From contig JAISOY010000167.1 in NCBI GenBank assembly GCA_031275285.1, positions 1-52,384 of the forward strand: 52,384 nt of DNA, written 5' to 3'. The notes beneath the pieces were generated by a model. It worked only from the letters and a program-made list of their open reading frames with translations, did not search any database and was not told the origin of the DNA. This document shows, piece by piece, positions 23,719 to 31,547 of the stretch; position 1 is the first letter of the stretch, and the number at the start of each line of letters is the position of its first letter. Source of the DNA: Bacteroidales bacterium. GTDB taxonomy: Bacteria > Bacteroidota > Bacteroidia > Bacteroidales > UBA4181. A program made the position numbers and the translations under genes.

Positions 23719-23859
23719 TTATTTCAGTTCCTGATATTTCTGTTTGAACCAGTCGGGAATATTCCGTTCATTGAGGGAAAGGTGGTATTTGTCCGAAGAA
23801 CTCTGTTCTTTGAAAATTTGCTGCCTGTCATCCTGCACACTGCAGACGCATTTTAATTA
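23719..23859 (-). pseudogene. Coding remnant, unknown C-terminus
   Basis: A minus-strand frame with a stop at 23719-23721 reads SVQDDRQQIFKEQSSSDKY, then HLSLNERNIPDWFKQKYQEL, with no usable start. Composition is coding-like. I do not recognise the source. The rest of the gap 23399-23925 holds a possible boundary repeat at about 23440-23545 (minus strand CAGCCTAATAAAGTGTCGG ... GCAGTGGACAACGCAC) and nothing else I can name. Confidence 0.35.
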
Positions 23860-23925
23860 TGCCGGTCAATTCCGATTCACCCGTTTATATTAAGACACCT
23901 GATTCATTAAGTATTTATCTGAAAC

Positions 23926-25245
23926 TTATAAATTCTTATTTTGCCATTTATTTCTTTTAAGGTATGCCAGAAACAATAAGAACAATATAATTACATACAA
24001 CTGCTCGGCAGTCCAGTACATCGCTAGCGGAACATTCGGCAAGCGGGACAGCATGAATAGATAAAGCAAATAAACAGTTATATTTATCATCTGAAATACG
24101 AATGCTATTTTAGTATTGCCTGTCCCGATCACCGTATTACAATAAGTATATGCAGGTACGGAAATGATAAATGTCGAAAGCATGACACAAAACGGATAAA
24201 ATGCCGTCCTGATAACCTCCGTATCATTCGTAAACAACCCTAACAGATTGTCTGAAAATATAAAAGCCAGTAATATAAGCGGAATACCTATCGAATAATC
24301 CAGATTGATGACTCGCCGGCAAGTCGGCATCACCTGTTCCGATCTTTTTGCCCCGATAAGGTTACTGACCAATGAAATCGTAGTAGTTGCGAACGAGTTG
24401 ACAATCACAAAAAAGAGCATGGAAATACTTCTCACCACATTTGCGGCAGCCAATTCGCGTTCCCCTAAATGTTCAATCGCTACAAAGAACAGGAACCACG
24501 GAGCAATACAAAAGAATGAGCGCACCATGGTCCAAACGGATATGCTTAACAAATGGAGCGATAACCTCAGATCAAATACCATATGTAATCCATATCGTTC
24601 TTTATCTACGTGTTTCCACATGTAAATAATGAGAAACAGCAACCCGACCAATCCGGCCAGCGATGAGCCGATAGCAGCTCCGCTGATCCCCAACCGGGGA
24701 AATCCTGCTTTACCAAAGATCAACAAATAGTCGAATACGATATTGCATACTACCATAACAAGGGAGTTGGCTGTAAGGATCCTGGTATTGGTCGTTCCAA
24801 TAAAAAAGGCCCGGATTGCTAACAATGGGAAAGCAAACAGGTAGTTATAATCCCGCCACCCGATATAATTCATGGTAGCCTGATAAACATTATCCGAGGT
24901 AATTACCATGCGAAGGAGTAGAGGCGAAAACAGCCTGGATAGTATGAATACGACAACAGCAAAAACAGATAAAAAGATCAGGGCCTGATAAAACACTTTA
25001 CCGGTATCTGCATATTGTCCCTCCCCATTTCGTCTTGCAACGACCACCTGTGCTCCAAGGCTGAAACCAAATCCGAGCATATAAATAGCAGTATAATACA
25101 TGGTTGCTAAGGCTGATGCTCCTAAGTCTATTTGGCTGACATGTCCCAGGAATATGGAATCCGTTAAATTGATCAATTGTTCCATGAACAGGCTCACCAA
25201 TATGGGCAGATTGATGAGCCAGATTTGTTTATATGTATAGTTCAT
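23926..25245 (-). CDS. MATE-family multidrug efflux protein
   Basis: A 439-residue protein with 12 hydrophobic segments. The N-terminus, QIWLINLPILVSLFMEQLINLTDSIFLG, is typical of NorM/DinF-type transporters, and the MATE repeat halves begin near residues 10 and 230. FSLGAQVVVARRNGEG is the conserved first-half loop; SNLIGAKRSEQVMPTCRR is its counterpart in the second half. These exporters use Na+ or H+ gradients to expel cations or drugs from the inner membrane. The gene stands alone; the C-terminus ends in a short basic tail. A compact hairpin-containing spacer lies upstream. Confidence 0.9.
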   Translation of the reverse strand: MNYTYKQIWLINLPILVSLFMEQLINLTDSIFLGHVSQIDLGASALATMYYTAIYMLGFGFSLGAQVVVARRNGEGQYADTGKVFYQALIFLSVFAVVVFILSRLFSPLLLRMVITSDNVYQATMNYIGWRDYNYLFAFPLLAIRAFFIGTTNTRILTANSLVMVVCNIVFDYLLIFGKAGFPRLGISGAAIGSSLAGLVGLLFLIIYMWKHVDKERYGLHMVFDLRLSLHLLSISVWTMVRSFFCIAPWFLFFVAIEHLGERELAAANVVRSISMLFFVIVNSFATTTISLVSNLIGAKRSEQVMPTCRRVINLDYSIGIPLILLAFIFSDNLLGLFTNDTEVIRTAFYPFCVMLSTFIISVPAYTYCNTVIGTGNTKIAFVFQMINITVYLLYLFMLSRLPNVPLAMYWTAEQLYVIILFLLFLAYLKRNKWQNKNL

Positions 25246-25334
25246 TTGTTTTTATGAAATGGCATACAACACTTTGAAAGTGCTGTAAACTATCATTAAT
25301 AATTTTTATTGATTAAACTCTGTGGTAGATACGG

Positions 25335-25380
25335 GCATAACAACTTAATGCCGGAGAGATATTCCCCGGCAAACCCGAAG
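25335..25380 (-). repeat. Short inverted repeat upstream of MATE gene
   Basis: GCCGGAGAGATATTCCCCGGC at 25350-25370 forms a hairpin (GCCGGgGA/TCtCCGGC type). On the minus strand it is followed by ATTAAGTTGTTATG. The GTTATG end is like those of S7 and S9, but the arms are short. It may be a small cassette boundary or a terminator. The rest of 25246-25482 shows nothing. Confidence 0.3.
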
Positions 25381-25482
25381 CTGGATAGCTATATACAGAG
25401 TTGCCACTTCATAAATGAAACATTAGATTGAATGGTAAAACACAAAGATATGTATTCCGATTTTATCTGACAACATCGTTTG

Positions 25483-26013
25483 TTAGAAAGATAATCCCAG
25501 CTTGATGGAAATCATATGGTGATTCAGTTTTTCTGCAAATTCTTTATAGAAGTAATCATCTGTTTGTGTTTTCAACCGTTCCAGTTTCTGTAGTTCATAG
25601 CCGATTGCCAACTGTAATTTCATTTTATTTTTTAATGGATATTGAAGTCCGATCGAGGGATTCATGAAAAATCCACCATTGGCATCGCCTGCGGTTGCAA
25701 AAGAATATCCGGCACCAAGTCCGGCATAAGGTATGAACTTACGTTCCCTGCCGATTTGAAATCTTATATCTCCATACACAGGGACCAGCATTTTTTCATA
25801 AAATGATAAACCCGTTCCTGCTCCCACAGACCATTTGCCGGATAGCTTATAATAGGCGATAACCTGCCATATGAAAGGTGTTGAAGAGGGCTTGCTTATA
25901 TGTAAACCTGTTCCGATAGTTGTTGCAAAAGATATTTTGTCCCCATTTCCGGTTTGTGCCTTGACTGCAACAATTGTAAGGCTGAATAATAGAATAAAGA
26001 TGGATCGTTTCAT
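25483..26013 (-). CDS. Small outer-membrane beta-barrel protein
   Basis: A 176-residue protein with a signal peptide ending TIVAVKAQ. Repeated amphipathic strands such as ISFATTIGTGLHI, KWSVGAGTGLSFYE, IPYAGLGAGYSF, FMNPSIGLQYPL and MISIKLGLSF end in a C-terminal Phe. This is the pattern of eight-stranded barrels of the OmpA-like/OMP_b-brl group. It lies one base after the lipoprotein gene at 26015, so the two form an operon whose promoter carries a TetR-type palindrome. Confidence 0.75.
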   Translation of the reverse strand: MKRSIFILLFSLTIVAVKAQTGNGDKISFATTIGTGLHISKPSSTPFIWQVIAYYKLSGKWSVGAGTGLSFYEKMLVPVYGDIRFQIGRERKFIPYAGLGAGYSFATAGDANGGFFMNPSIGLQYPLKNKMKLQLAIGYELQKLERLKTQTDDYFYKEFAEKLNHHMISIKLGLSF

Positions 26014-26014
26014 A

Positions 26015-26740
26015 TCATTGAATGTTTATGGTAATTTCTTTTACTATGTCCAGGGCAGAAGTCAAAGAGGATAAGTCGGTATATATTTCTCCGTTACTGC
26101 CGTCCGGACTGCTATGTCCCGTCAGGGTCGCCGTATATTGCTTTTGGTTCGAATCGAGGTCTATCGTTGCCGAATAAATAACAGCCGGTTGACCGCTACC
26201 TCCTTTCCCGCCGGAGTAATTGTTATTACCCTCTTTTGCATTTTCAGGATAATGATCGTTCCAGTCAGTGGAATGGTTTATTTCGATTTTTATAACAAAC
26301 TGCTTTAATGCTCCAACCGGACTTATTTTCACGTCAAAGCTTCCACTCGGCGTTGCTCCGGAAATCCCATCGGTCAGCGGCTCATCTTTTGTCGGCAGGT
26401 ATAATCCGTCCGGATATTGGATCCCGCGGGAAAAACACCAGACCGGCAGTGACTCTTTCCGTCTGTTTCCTTTGTTACTTTGCCACGATTCCTTCGCTAT
26501 TTTTCGGCTGACATAAACAGAGGTAACATAATTATCGGCCATGTCCTCAATCCATATGGCTATTTGCGGCGGGTTTTTCTTTTCAATACCCAAAAACAAA
26601 GGGAAATCATGCAGCCATGCATCTCCTTTTTCCACAAAGATTTTAATATCTCCCTGTTCATACATTATTAAATCTTTATTACAGGAAGAAAGCATTCCCA
26701 TCGCTATAATCCCTGCAATTACTAAAATTTCTGCTTTCAT
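26015..26740 (-). CDS. Lipoprotein, DUF2271-like
   Basis: A 241-residue lipoprotein; the signal is IIAMGMLSSC with the lipobox Cys near residue 20. The middle has PPQIAIWIEDMADNYVTSVY, then SLPVWCFSRG, DGISGATPSGSFDVK and KIEINHSTDWNDHYPEN. The order A-W-I-E-D, W, DxxSGATP resembles DUF2271 periplasmic proteins, which often accompany FMN-transfer systems; this assignment is tentative. The C-terminal part holds SATIDLDSNQKQYTATLTGHS and a disordered Gly-rich loop. It is the first gene of a two-gene operon with the barrel at 25483. Confidence 0.55.
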   Translation of the reverse strand: MKAEILVIAGIIAMGMLSSCNKDLIMYEQGDIKIFVEKGDAWLHDFPLFLGIEKKNPPQIAIWIEDMADNYVTSVYVSRKIAKESWQSNKGNRRKESLPVWCFSRGIQYPDGLYLPTKDEPLTDGISGATPSGSFDVKISPVGALKQFVIKIEINHSTDWNDHYPENAKEGNNNYSGGKGGSGQPAVIYSATIDLDSNQKQYTATLTGHSSPDGSNGEIYTDLSSLTSALDIVKEITINIQ

Positions 26741-26768
26741 TTTTACTTGATTTTATATTATTAATAAA

Positions 26769-26786
26769 TGTGACCAAATGGTTACA
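26769..26786. promoter_or_regulatory. TetR-type operator palindrome before lipoprotein operon
   Basis: TGTGACCAAATGGTTACA: an 18-bp imperfect palindrome, 28 bases upstream of the lipoprotein ATG. It matches the two palindromes before the tetR gene at 28462-28503. Confidence 0.55.
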
Positions 26787-26822
26787 TTGTAAACAAAAAA
26801 TATATCTGTCTATTCTTCTTTA

Positions 26823-27845
26823 TCATTCGTGCAAAATCACCTCATTCATATCCATTCTTTTTGAATAAGGCATTTTCTCCCCATATCCTATCCGTAACAA
26901 TATCGTAGGAAATTCATCGGTGAGATTCAATGTTTCAGCCATTTTAAGGGATAATTCACTGATTTCGTTCGGTTGGTTCATATAGGCATGTGCTATTCCC
27001 AACTCTGTTGATTTCAATAAAAACCGTTCCAGGATCATGCCAAGCCGTATCCATCCATCCCGTGTATCAGATGTAGTGGTTAACAGGACAAAATGAGAGG
27101 CAGAGGCGATCTTTTTCCTATCGCCTTTGTTCTGATATCTTTCGTTTACAGCCCTTGACATGATAGGTTTCACAATGAACCGGGGCAGATTAGGAGCACC
27201 GAAAACGGCATAACTCAATCCGTCATTTGTTTCATCCTGATGTTTTTTATTGAACCGCATCCAGGATCTAAGTTCGTCAGTAAATGCCTTATCCTGCATT
27301 TGTAGTACATTACCTTTGATAACACAATCGGAGATAGAGTTGAATTCCTCTGTCCCGTTTTTATAAAAATATGCTTTGATTGTTGATGTTTCAAAGAGCT
27401 TTTTCAGGAAACTTATTGTATCGAAAGAAATGATCCGTCCATCATAGATACTTCTGTTAGTCTGGCGGATGGAGATCTGTTTAAATAATGTATCCGGCCC
27501 TACGGTACTGTCTTTCTTCAAATTTATTATGATGATCCCTTCTTCCGAAATGTTCATGTCGGCATCATATCCTTTTTGTGAAGCGGCGATGCATAGGTTT
27601 TCCGCTGCACATCCTAAGCTGATAAATAATTCCCGGTTATCAGGATCGACCACAGGTAAGGATTTATCATAATTCGGATGTATCCGGATATTACCGTCAT
27701 TGATACTGAAAAGCCAGGGCTGTGTATTATGACCGGATGGAGCCTTTATTGCCTGCTCTATCATAAACAGGTGATCAGGATGTTGTGCATTTACATTTAC
27801 CATATAAACAAGGATGAATGTTATCATTAAATTTACTATTTTCAT
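26823..27845 (-). CDS. Exported nitroreductase-fold (Acg-like) protein
   Basis: A 340-residue protein. The N-terminus is a signal peptide (MITFILVYMVNVNAQHP), unusual for this fold. IEQAIKAPSGHNTQPWLF near residue 30 is the FMN-binding start of nitroreductase/Acg-type oxidoreductases (SxHNxQPW). A second half repeats a diverged domain (SHFVLLTTTSDTRDGWIRLG, FLLKSTELGIAHAYMNQP). Acg-type proteins bind flavin and may reduce nitro compounds or quinones, or store flavin. It lies seven bases after the tetR stop, so the two are one operon. Confidence 0.72.
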   Translation of the reverse strand: MKIVNLMITFILVYMVNVNAQHPDHLFMIEQAIKAPSGHNTQPWLFSINDGNIRIHPNYDKSLPVVDPDNRELFISLGCAAENLCIAASQKGYDADMNISEEGIIIINLKKDSTVGPDTLFKQISIRQTNRSIYDGRIISFDTISFLKKLFETSTIKAYFYKNGTEEFNSISDCVIKGNVLQMQDKAFTDELRSWMRFNKKHQDETNDGLSYAVFGAPNLPRFIVKPIMSRAVNERYQNKGDRKKIASASHFVLLTTTSDTRDGWIRLGMILERFLLKSTELGIAHAYMNQPNEISELSLKMAETLNLTDEFPTILLRIGYGEKMPYSKRMDMNEVILHE

Positions 27846-27852
27846 GAACAGA

Positions 27853-28443
27853 TCATTTTATCATTGTCTCAATAAGCAGATCGACTCCTTTGAGTATCTG
27901 TTCCCATCCTTCATTACTTTGAATATCAATACCATTATACATTTTGCAATTGTCTTCAAACATGGCCAGATAAGCGATTCCCGCATCAATAAGGGCAGAT
28001 ATGGCTTGCAATTGCTCTTTATCAATCTTTACAAACCCGGACATTATCTCCATGAATTGTACTCCGTTTTTCTCACGTTGTGCACGGATTTCTACCACAA
28101 AATCTTTATCTGTAGACAATTCCCATCTTCTCAACCTTTTTAGGGCAATATTTCCCCTGAACCCGGCGATCTCCCGGCGGTAAAAATCTTTCAGATATGT
28201 TTTAATATCAGAGGTACTAGGTTTTTCATTATGGGCATTTACCCAAAAGTCATGCTTTTTCATATAGGCATAAATAAGCCCGTCCAATGATTCGAAATAT
28301 CTGTAAATTAAATTTTTGGAAAATCCCGCTTTCTTAGCAACCTGATTGATTCCAAGATTTTCAAAGCCAATCTCTTCGATCAATTCTCCGACAGCGTTAA
28401 TCAGCTTTTCTTCAGACTGTTGCCGATCCCTTTCTTTTACCAT
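27853..28443 (-). CDS. TetR/AcrR-family transcriptional regulator
   Basis: A 196-residue repressor. The HTH lies at residues 13-55: AVGELIEEIGFENLGINQVAKKAGFSKNLIYRYFESLDGLI, a textbook TetR DNA-binding domain with the YRYF recognition helix. The C-terminal ligand domain is helical and lacks a family signature I know. The promoter has two 18-bp palindromes (28462-28479 and 28486-28503), fitting autoregulation. It is followed by the exported nitroreductase in the same transcript. A copy of its first 13 codons plus promoter lies at 36803-36967. Confidence 0.9.
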   Translation of the reverse strand: MVKERDRQQSEEKLINAVGELIEEIGFENLGINQVAKKAGFSKNLIYRYFESLDGLIYAYMKKHDFWVNAHNEKPSTSDIKTYLKDFYRREIAGFRGNIALKRLRRWELSTDKDFVVEIRAQREKNGVQFMEIMSGFVKIDKEQLQAISALIDAGIAYLAMFEDNCKMYNGIDIQSNEGWEQILKGVDLLIETMIK

Positions 28444-28568
28444 GCCTATATTTTATTTAAATGTGACCAACTGGGCACAAAGATATGTAACTAATCGGTC
28501 ACAACAAAATTTTTAATGATTTTTTATCTGAAAATAGATCACACTAACGGTATACATCATGAATATCA
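28405..28568 (-). repeat. Direct repeat copy 1: tetR 5' end plus promoter
   Basis: Holds the first codons of tetR and the region upstream to GAATATCAG. It matches 36803-36967 with scattered substitutions. The 8.4-kb glycosidase block lies between the two copies. Confidence 0.75.
28462..28503. promoter_or_regulatory. Two tandem TetR operator palindromes
   Basis: TGTGACCAACTGGGCACA (28462-28479) and TGTAACTAATCGGTCACA (28486-28503), both 18-bp imperfect palindromes of the form TGTRACnnnnnnGKYACA, spaced 24 bases centre to centre. They lie 19-60 bases upstream of the tetR ATG. Confidence 0.6.
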
Positions 28569-28871
28569 GCGCATTAATCGATAAATAGAATTTATAAAGA
28601 CTCCGGACAATCTCTGTAAAAATTCAGCTATTTAATATTATCAGCTGAGTAGCAAGCCAGGAACGGTTATCAGGAGAAAATGCCAGTTATTCAGCAAATT
28701 GAAAAAGTTAGTAGTTTTGGAAAAAATCATATTCCAATTCCTGAAATAATATTTTTTATTTTAAAATTTTGTATTTTGTCCATGGGTTTTTTGAATAGAG
28801 GTGATATCAATTTTTTTGAAATTATGTGAAAAACTGCAATCCAGAATCATTGAAATCATACTTATTCAGAA

Positions 28872-29000
28872 ATGTATCCAATCAATGAACTGGAACACCA
28901 TTGGATAATTGCTGGTTCCGACATGATGAATTGATAAAAGGCGGGGATATACAATACCATTCTTGATGATGAACAGATAAAGAAATTATACGAACAATAA
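28872..29000 (+). pseudogene. LamG/concanavalin-like domain remnant
   Basis: One frame reads NELEHHWIIAGSDMMN, two stops, then AGIYNTILDDEQIKKLYEQ and a stop at 28998-29000. The last segment is the standard C-terminal end of LamG-type domains (IYNxxLxDEQIKxLYE), and HHWIIAGSD resembles their WHHVA strand. It is the tail of a lost carbohydrate-binding or sulfatase-associated protein. The rest of the gap 28569-28871 is AT-rich and I see no gene in it. Confidence 0.55.
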
Positions 29001-29052
29001 TCCTTTTTCCGAAGATAAAAATTCTTTTATTCACATTCATTACCCTATACCT

Positions 29053-31323
29053 ATGAAGTACTATATACTCCCTTTCCTGGTCTCGAGCATGATCCTATTT
29101 TCCTGTAACAGGAGCGCTTACCGGACATTTTCCACCGATTATTTCAGCATCGGGATAGACAACAGAGGCTATATCCGAAGCATGAAGAACATCACCGTGC
29201 GTCCACACAGGGAATTTAGCCCCGCAGACAATCCGTCTCCATTATTGAGCCTTTACGACAGTGAAAAAAAGATATATTACTATCCGCAACAGGCAAAATT
29301 CCGTTCATTATCCGGTACCGTAGCACTCACTTATACGAACGGCTCCGTAGCGGAAATCAGGATTACCCCTAAGGATAAATACTTCAAACTCACGCTCTCC
29401 TCGCTGGAACCCAGGAATGGAGTAGACGCCGTGCAATGGGGATCATACCATACAAATATAACCAACCTGTTCGGCGAAATTATCGGGGTAGCGCGCGATA
29501 CCAGCGAACAGGTGAATTTCAGCATCGGGGCGCTGGCTTTAGACGATAATACCCTTAGTGGAACTGCCGACCTGGAAGGAGATGCAGCACCCTTTCAATA
29601 CATCATACATTCGCCCGACCCCGAAAAATATCCCCTTCCAAGCCATCTGCGCGAAGGACAGATCTTTACATTAGGCGGGAACGGCGTCAACGATGTGGCT
29701 TTTTATGCCCATAAGGAACCGTATTACAGGATATTGTATGGAAACGCAGCCACCATTGACGGGAACGGCCGTATATCCGTACAGTATTTTTCCAGGGACA
29801 GGAGGAAAAGGCGCAATGTATACTACTCCCTGATTCCCAATATGAAAGCAAACACTCCCAACCATATCGATGTAGCGCCGCTGGATATCGACTTCGCAGG
29901 CTCGTCCGTTGCTCTGTGGGGAAGTCCGGATAGCTCCGCCTTAACGGATGTGATCCGGCACATCGTTTTAGAGGAAGGATTACCCTACCCGACCCTGAAC
30001 GACAAGTGGATAAAGGACCCTGCCGCTTATGTTCCCGATGTGACGACTTACGGAAACCGCTACGATAGTCTTATTTCATATACCCGGAGATTGGGATTCA
30101 AGTCGGTACTTGCTTCCGACAGGGGGTTTTTAAGACCCGACAGGGGCAACCGCGGATACATTGACGGGAAAGATTTCGAACATAAACCCTTCCGGTTCGC
30201 ATCCGGCAACAAATCACACAAAGAATTTGCCGAAGAGGCCGCCGGAAAAGGAATATGGCTGGGAAGGGTCAATATCACAAATTCCCTGGCGCCGGGGACA
30301 AAAGATGCAAGCCCGGTACCGGGTGACAGCCTTTGTTATCAGCAAAAACGCCTGTTGGTATACGACCTGATGCCCGGTGACACTGCTATCATAGTCGACG
30401 ATCCGGCCTACCTGAACGAAATAGCCAGTTGGGAAGGACATTGCGAAGAACTGAACATGATAAAGATAGGAAAAGAACTCATCCACTACCTCGGAGTAAC
30501 GGATGAAGCGCCCTACCGGTTGAAAAAGGTGACCAGAGGCTACTGGGGTACAACGTCTTCCCCGCACCATGCCGGCGACACCATCTATAAGTTACAGGTT
30601 ACCATCAGGTATGGCTACCAGGGTATCATACCCAATATGGCCCTTCAGGATAAAATAGCAGAATACTATGCCGATGTCGCTGCAATCAACGGGGTGACCC
30701 TCTATGACTTCGACGGTCAGGAATTCCTGTTCAACAACGGACACGGTTACTATTCAGCCAAACGTTTTTTCCGGAAAATGTTTGAACGGGCGCAGCAGCA
30801 CGGCATACCACATATCCGGTTCACCGGCGCCACCCTCTCCGAAGGTTCGTGGCATTATCAAAGCGCATGGAACGTAGGCGGCGGAAAAAACCTTTACGAC
30901 CTGAATACCCGTGAATGGGGAAGCACCACCAGTCAGGGAAAAGACCTCAGGGATGTAACCTGGTCGAATTATTTCCCCGTATCGTTCGGCAGGAATTTCG
31001 CTATCAAAGAAACCTCGACTGTCGAACAGTACGAACATATACAAGCCTTGTCGGTAGGTTTCGGCGCTACCTATCTCCTGTCCCTGGGCCAGGAAGATGT
31101 AGAAAGTTGTCCCCAAAAAGACAAAATATTCAAAGCCATACGTACCTGGGAAGATGCCAGGGCAGCCAATGCCTTTCCGCGCCGCATAAAGAAAATGCTG
31201 ACCAATCCGGCATATGACTGGACACTGGAACCCGGGAACGATGGGAACAGCTGGACATTATACCGGCTGGAAAACGGGGAACGGAAAGCATCCTTTCCGC
31301 TAAAAAGAGCTGAAGGATATTAA
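29053..31323 (+). CDS. Large lipoprotein, putative glycoside hydrolase-like, family not recognised
   Basis: A 756-residue lipoprotein (signal LPFLVSSMILFSCNRS). The N-terminal third is beta-rich (residues 20-290), like the sandwich domain before a hydrolase barrel. From about residue 330 the chain alternates helix and strand: YDSLISYTRRLGFKSVLASD, EFAEEAAGKGIWLGRVNITN, then INGVTLYDFDGQEFLFNNGHG near residue 550, IRFTGATLSEGSWHY, and AIRTWEDARAANAFPRRIKK at the end of the barrel. The acidic DFDGQEF site and order resemble GH36-like TIM-barrel enzymes, but I cannot assign a known family. The two GH95 genes downstream imply action on fucosylated or galactosylated glycans. Confidence 0.6.
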   Translation: MKYYILPFLVSSMILFSCNRSAYRTFSTDYFSIGIDNRGYIRSMKNITVRPHREFSPADNPSPLLSLYDSEKKIYYYPQQAKFRSLSGTVALTYTNGSVAEIRITPKDKYFKLTLSSLEPRNGVDAVQWGSYHTNITNLFGEIIGVARDTSEQVNFSIGALALDDNTLSGTADLEGDAAPFQYIIHSPDPEKYPLPSHLREGQIFTLGGNGVNDVAFYAHKEPYYRILYGNAATIDGNGRISVQYFSRDRRKRRNVYYSLIPNMKANTPNHIDVAPLDIDFAGSSVALWGSPDSSALTDVIRHIVLEEGLPYPTLNDKWIKDPAAYVPDVTTYGNRYDSLISYTRRLGFKSVLASDRGFLRPDRGNRGYIDGKDFEHKPFRFASGNKSHKEFAEEAAGKGIWLGRVNITNSLAPGTKDASPVPGDSLCYQQKRLLVYDLMPGDTAIIVDDPAYLNEIASWEGHCEELNMIKIGKELIHYLGVTDEAPYRLKKVTRGYWGTTSSPHHAGDTIYKLQVTIRYGYQGIIPNMALQDKIAEYYADVAAINGVTLYDFDGQEFLFNNGHGYYSAKRFFRKMFERAQQHGIPHIRFTGATLSEGSWHYQSAWNVGGGKNLYDLNTREWGSTTSQGKDLRDVTWSNYFPVSFGRNFAIKETSTVEQYEHIQALSVGFGATYLLSLGQEDVESCPQKDKIFKAIRTWEDARAANAFPRRIKKMLTNPAYDWTLEPGNDGNSWTLYRLENGERKASFPLKRAEGY

Positions 31324-31387
31324 AATGAATGATCATCTTCAAAATGCACTTTAAATGTGATTTGATAGCGATCAGGATTTTTTTTAA

Positions 31388-31504
31388 AATAATACTAAAA
31401 AGTTATCTGATAAGAATATATTTGCCGATAAAATACTCTTCGAGGGTCATCTGGCCTTCAAAAAACAACTTGAACAATATTATCATGAGTCGACTGTCAA
31501 ATAA
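31388..31504 (+). pseudogene. Short coding-like remnant
   Basis: A frame from 31388 to TAA 31502-31504 reads NTKKLSDKNIFADKILFEGH, then LAFKKQLEQYYHESTVK. Composition is coding-like and there is no start codon. The source is unknown. It lies between the 756-residue gene and the first GH95 gene, as do other remnants of this region. Confidence 0.25.
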
Positions 31505-31547
31505 TATTAATCAGATGAAATTAAATAAATATTAAAAATAAACCCGC

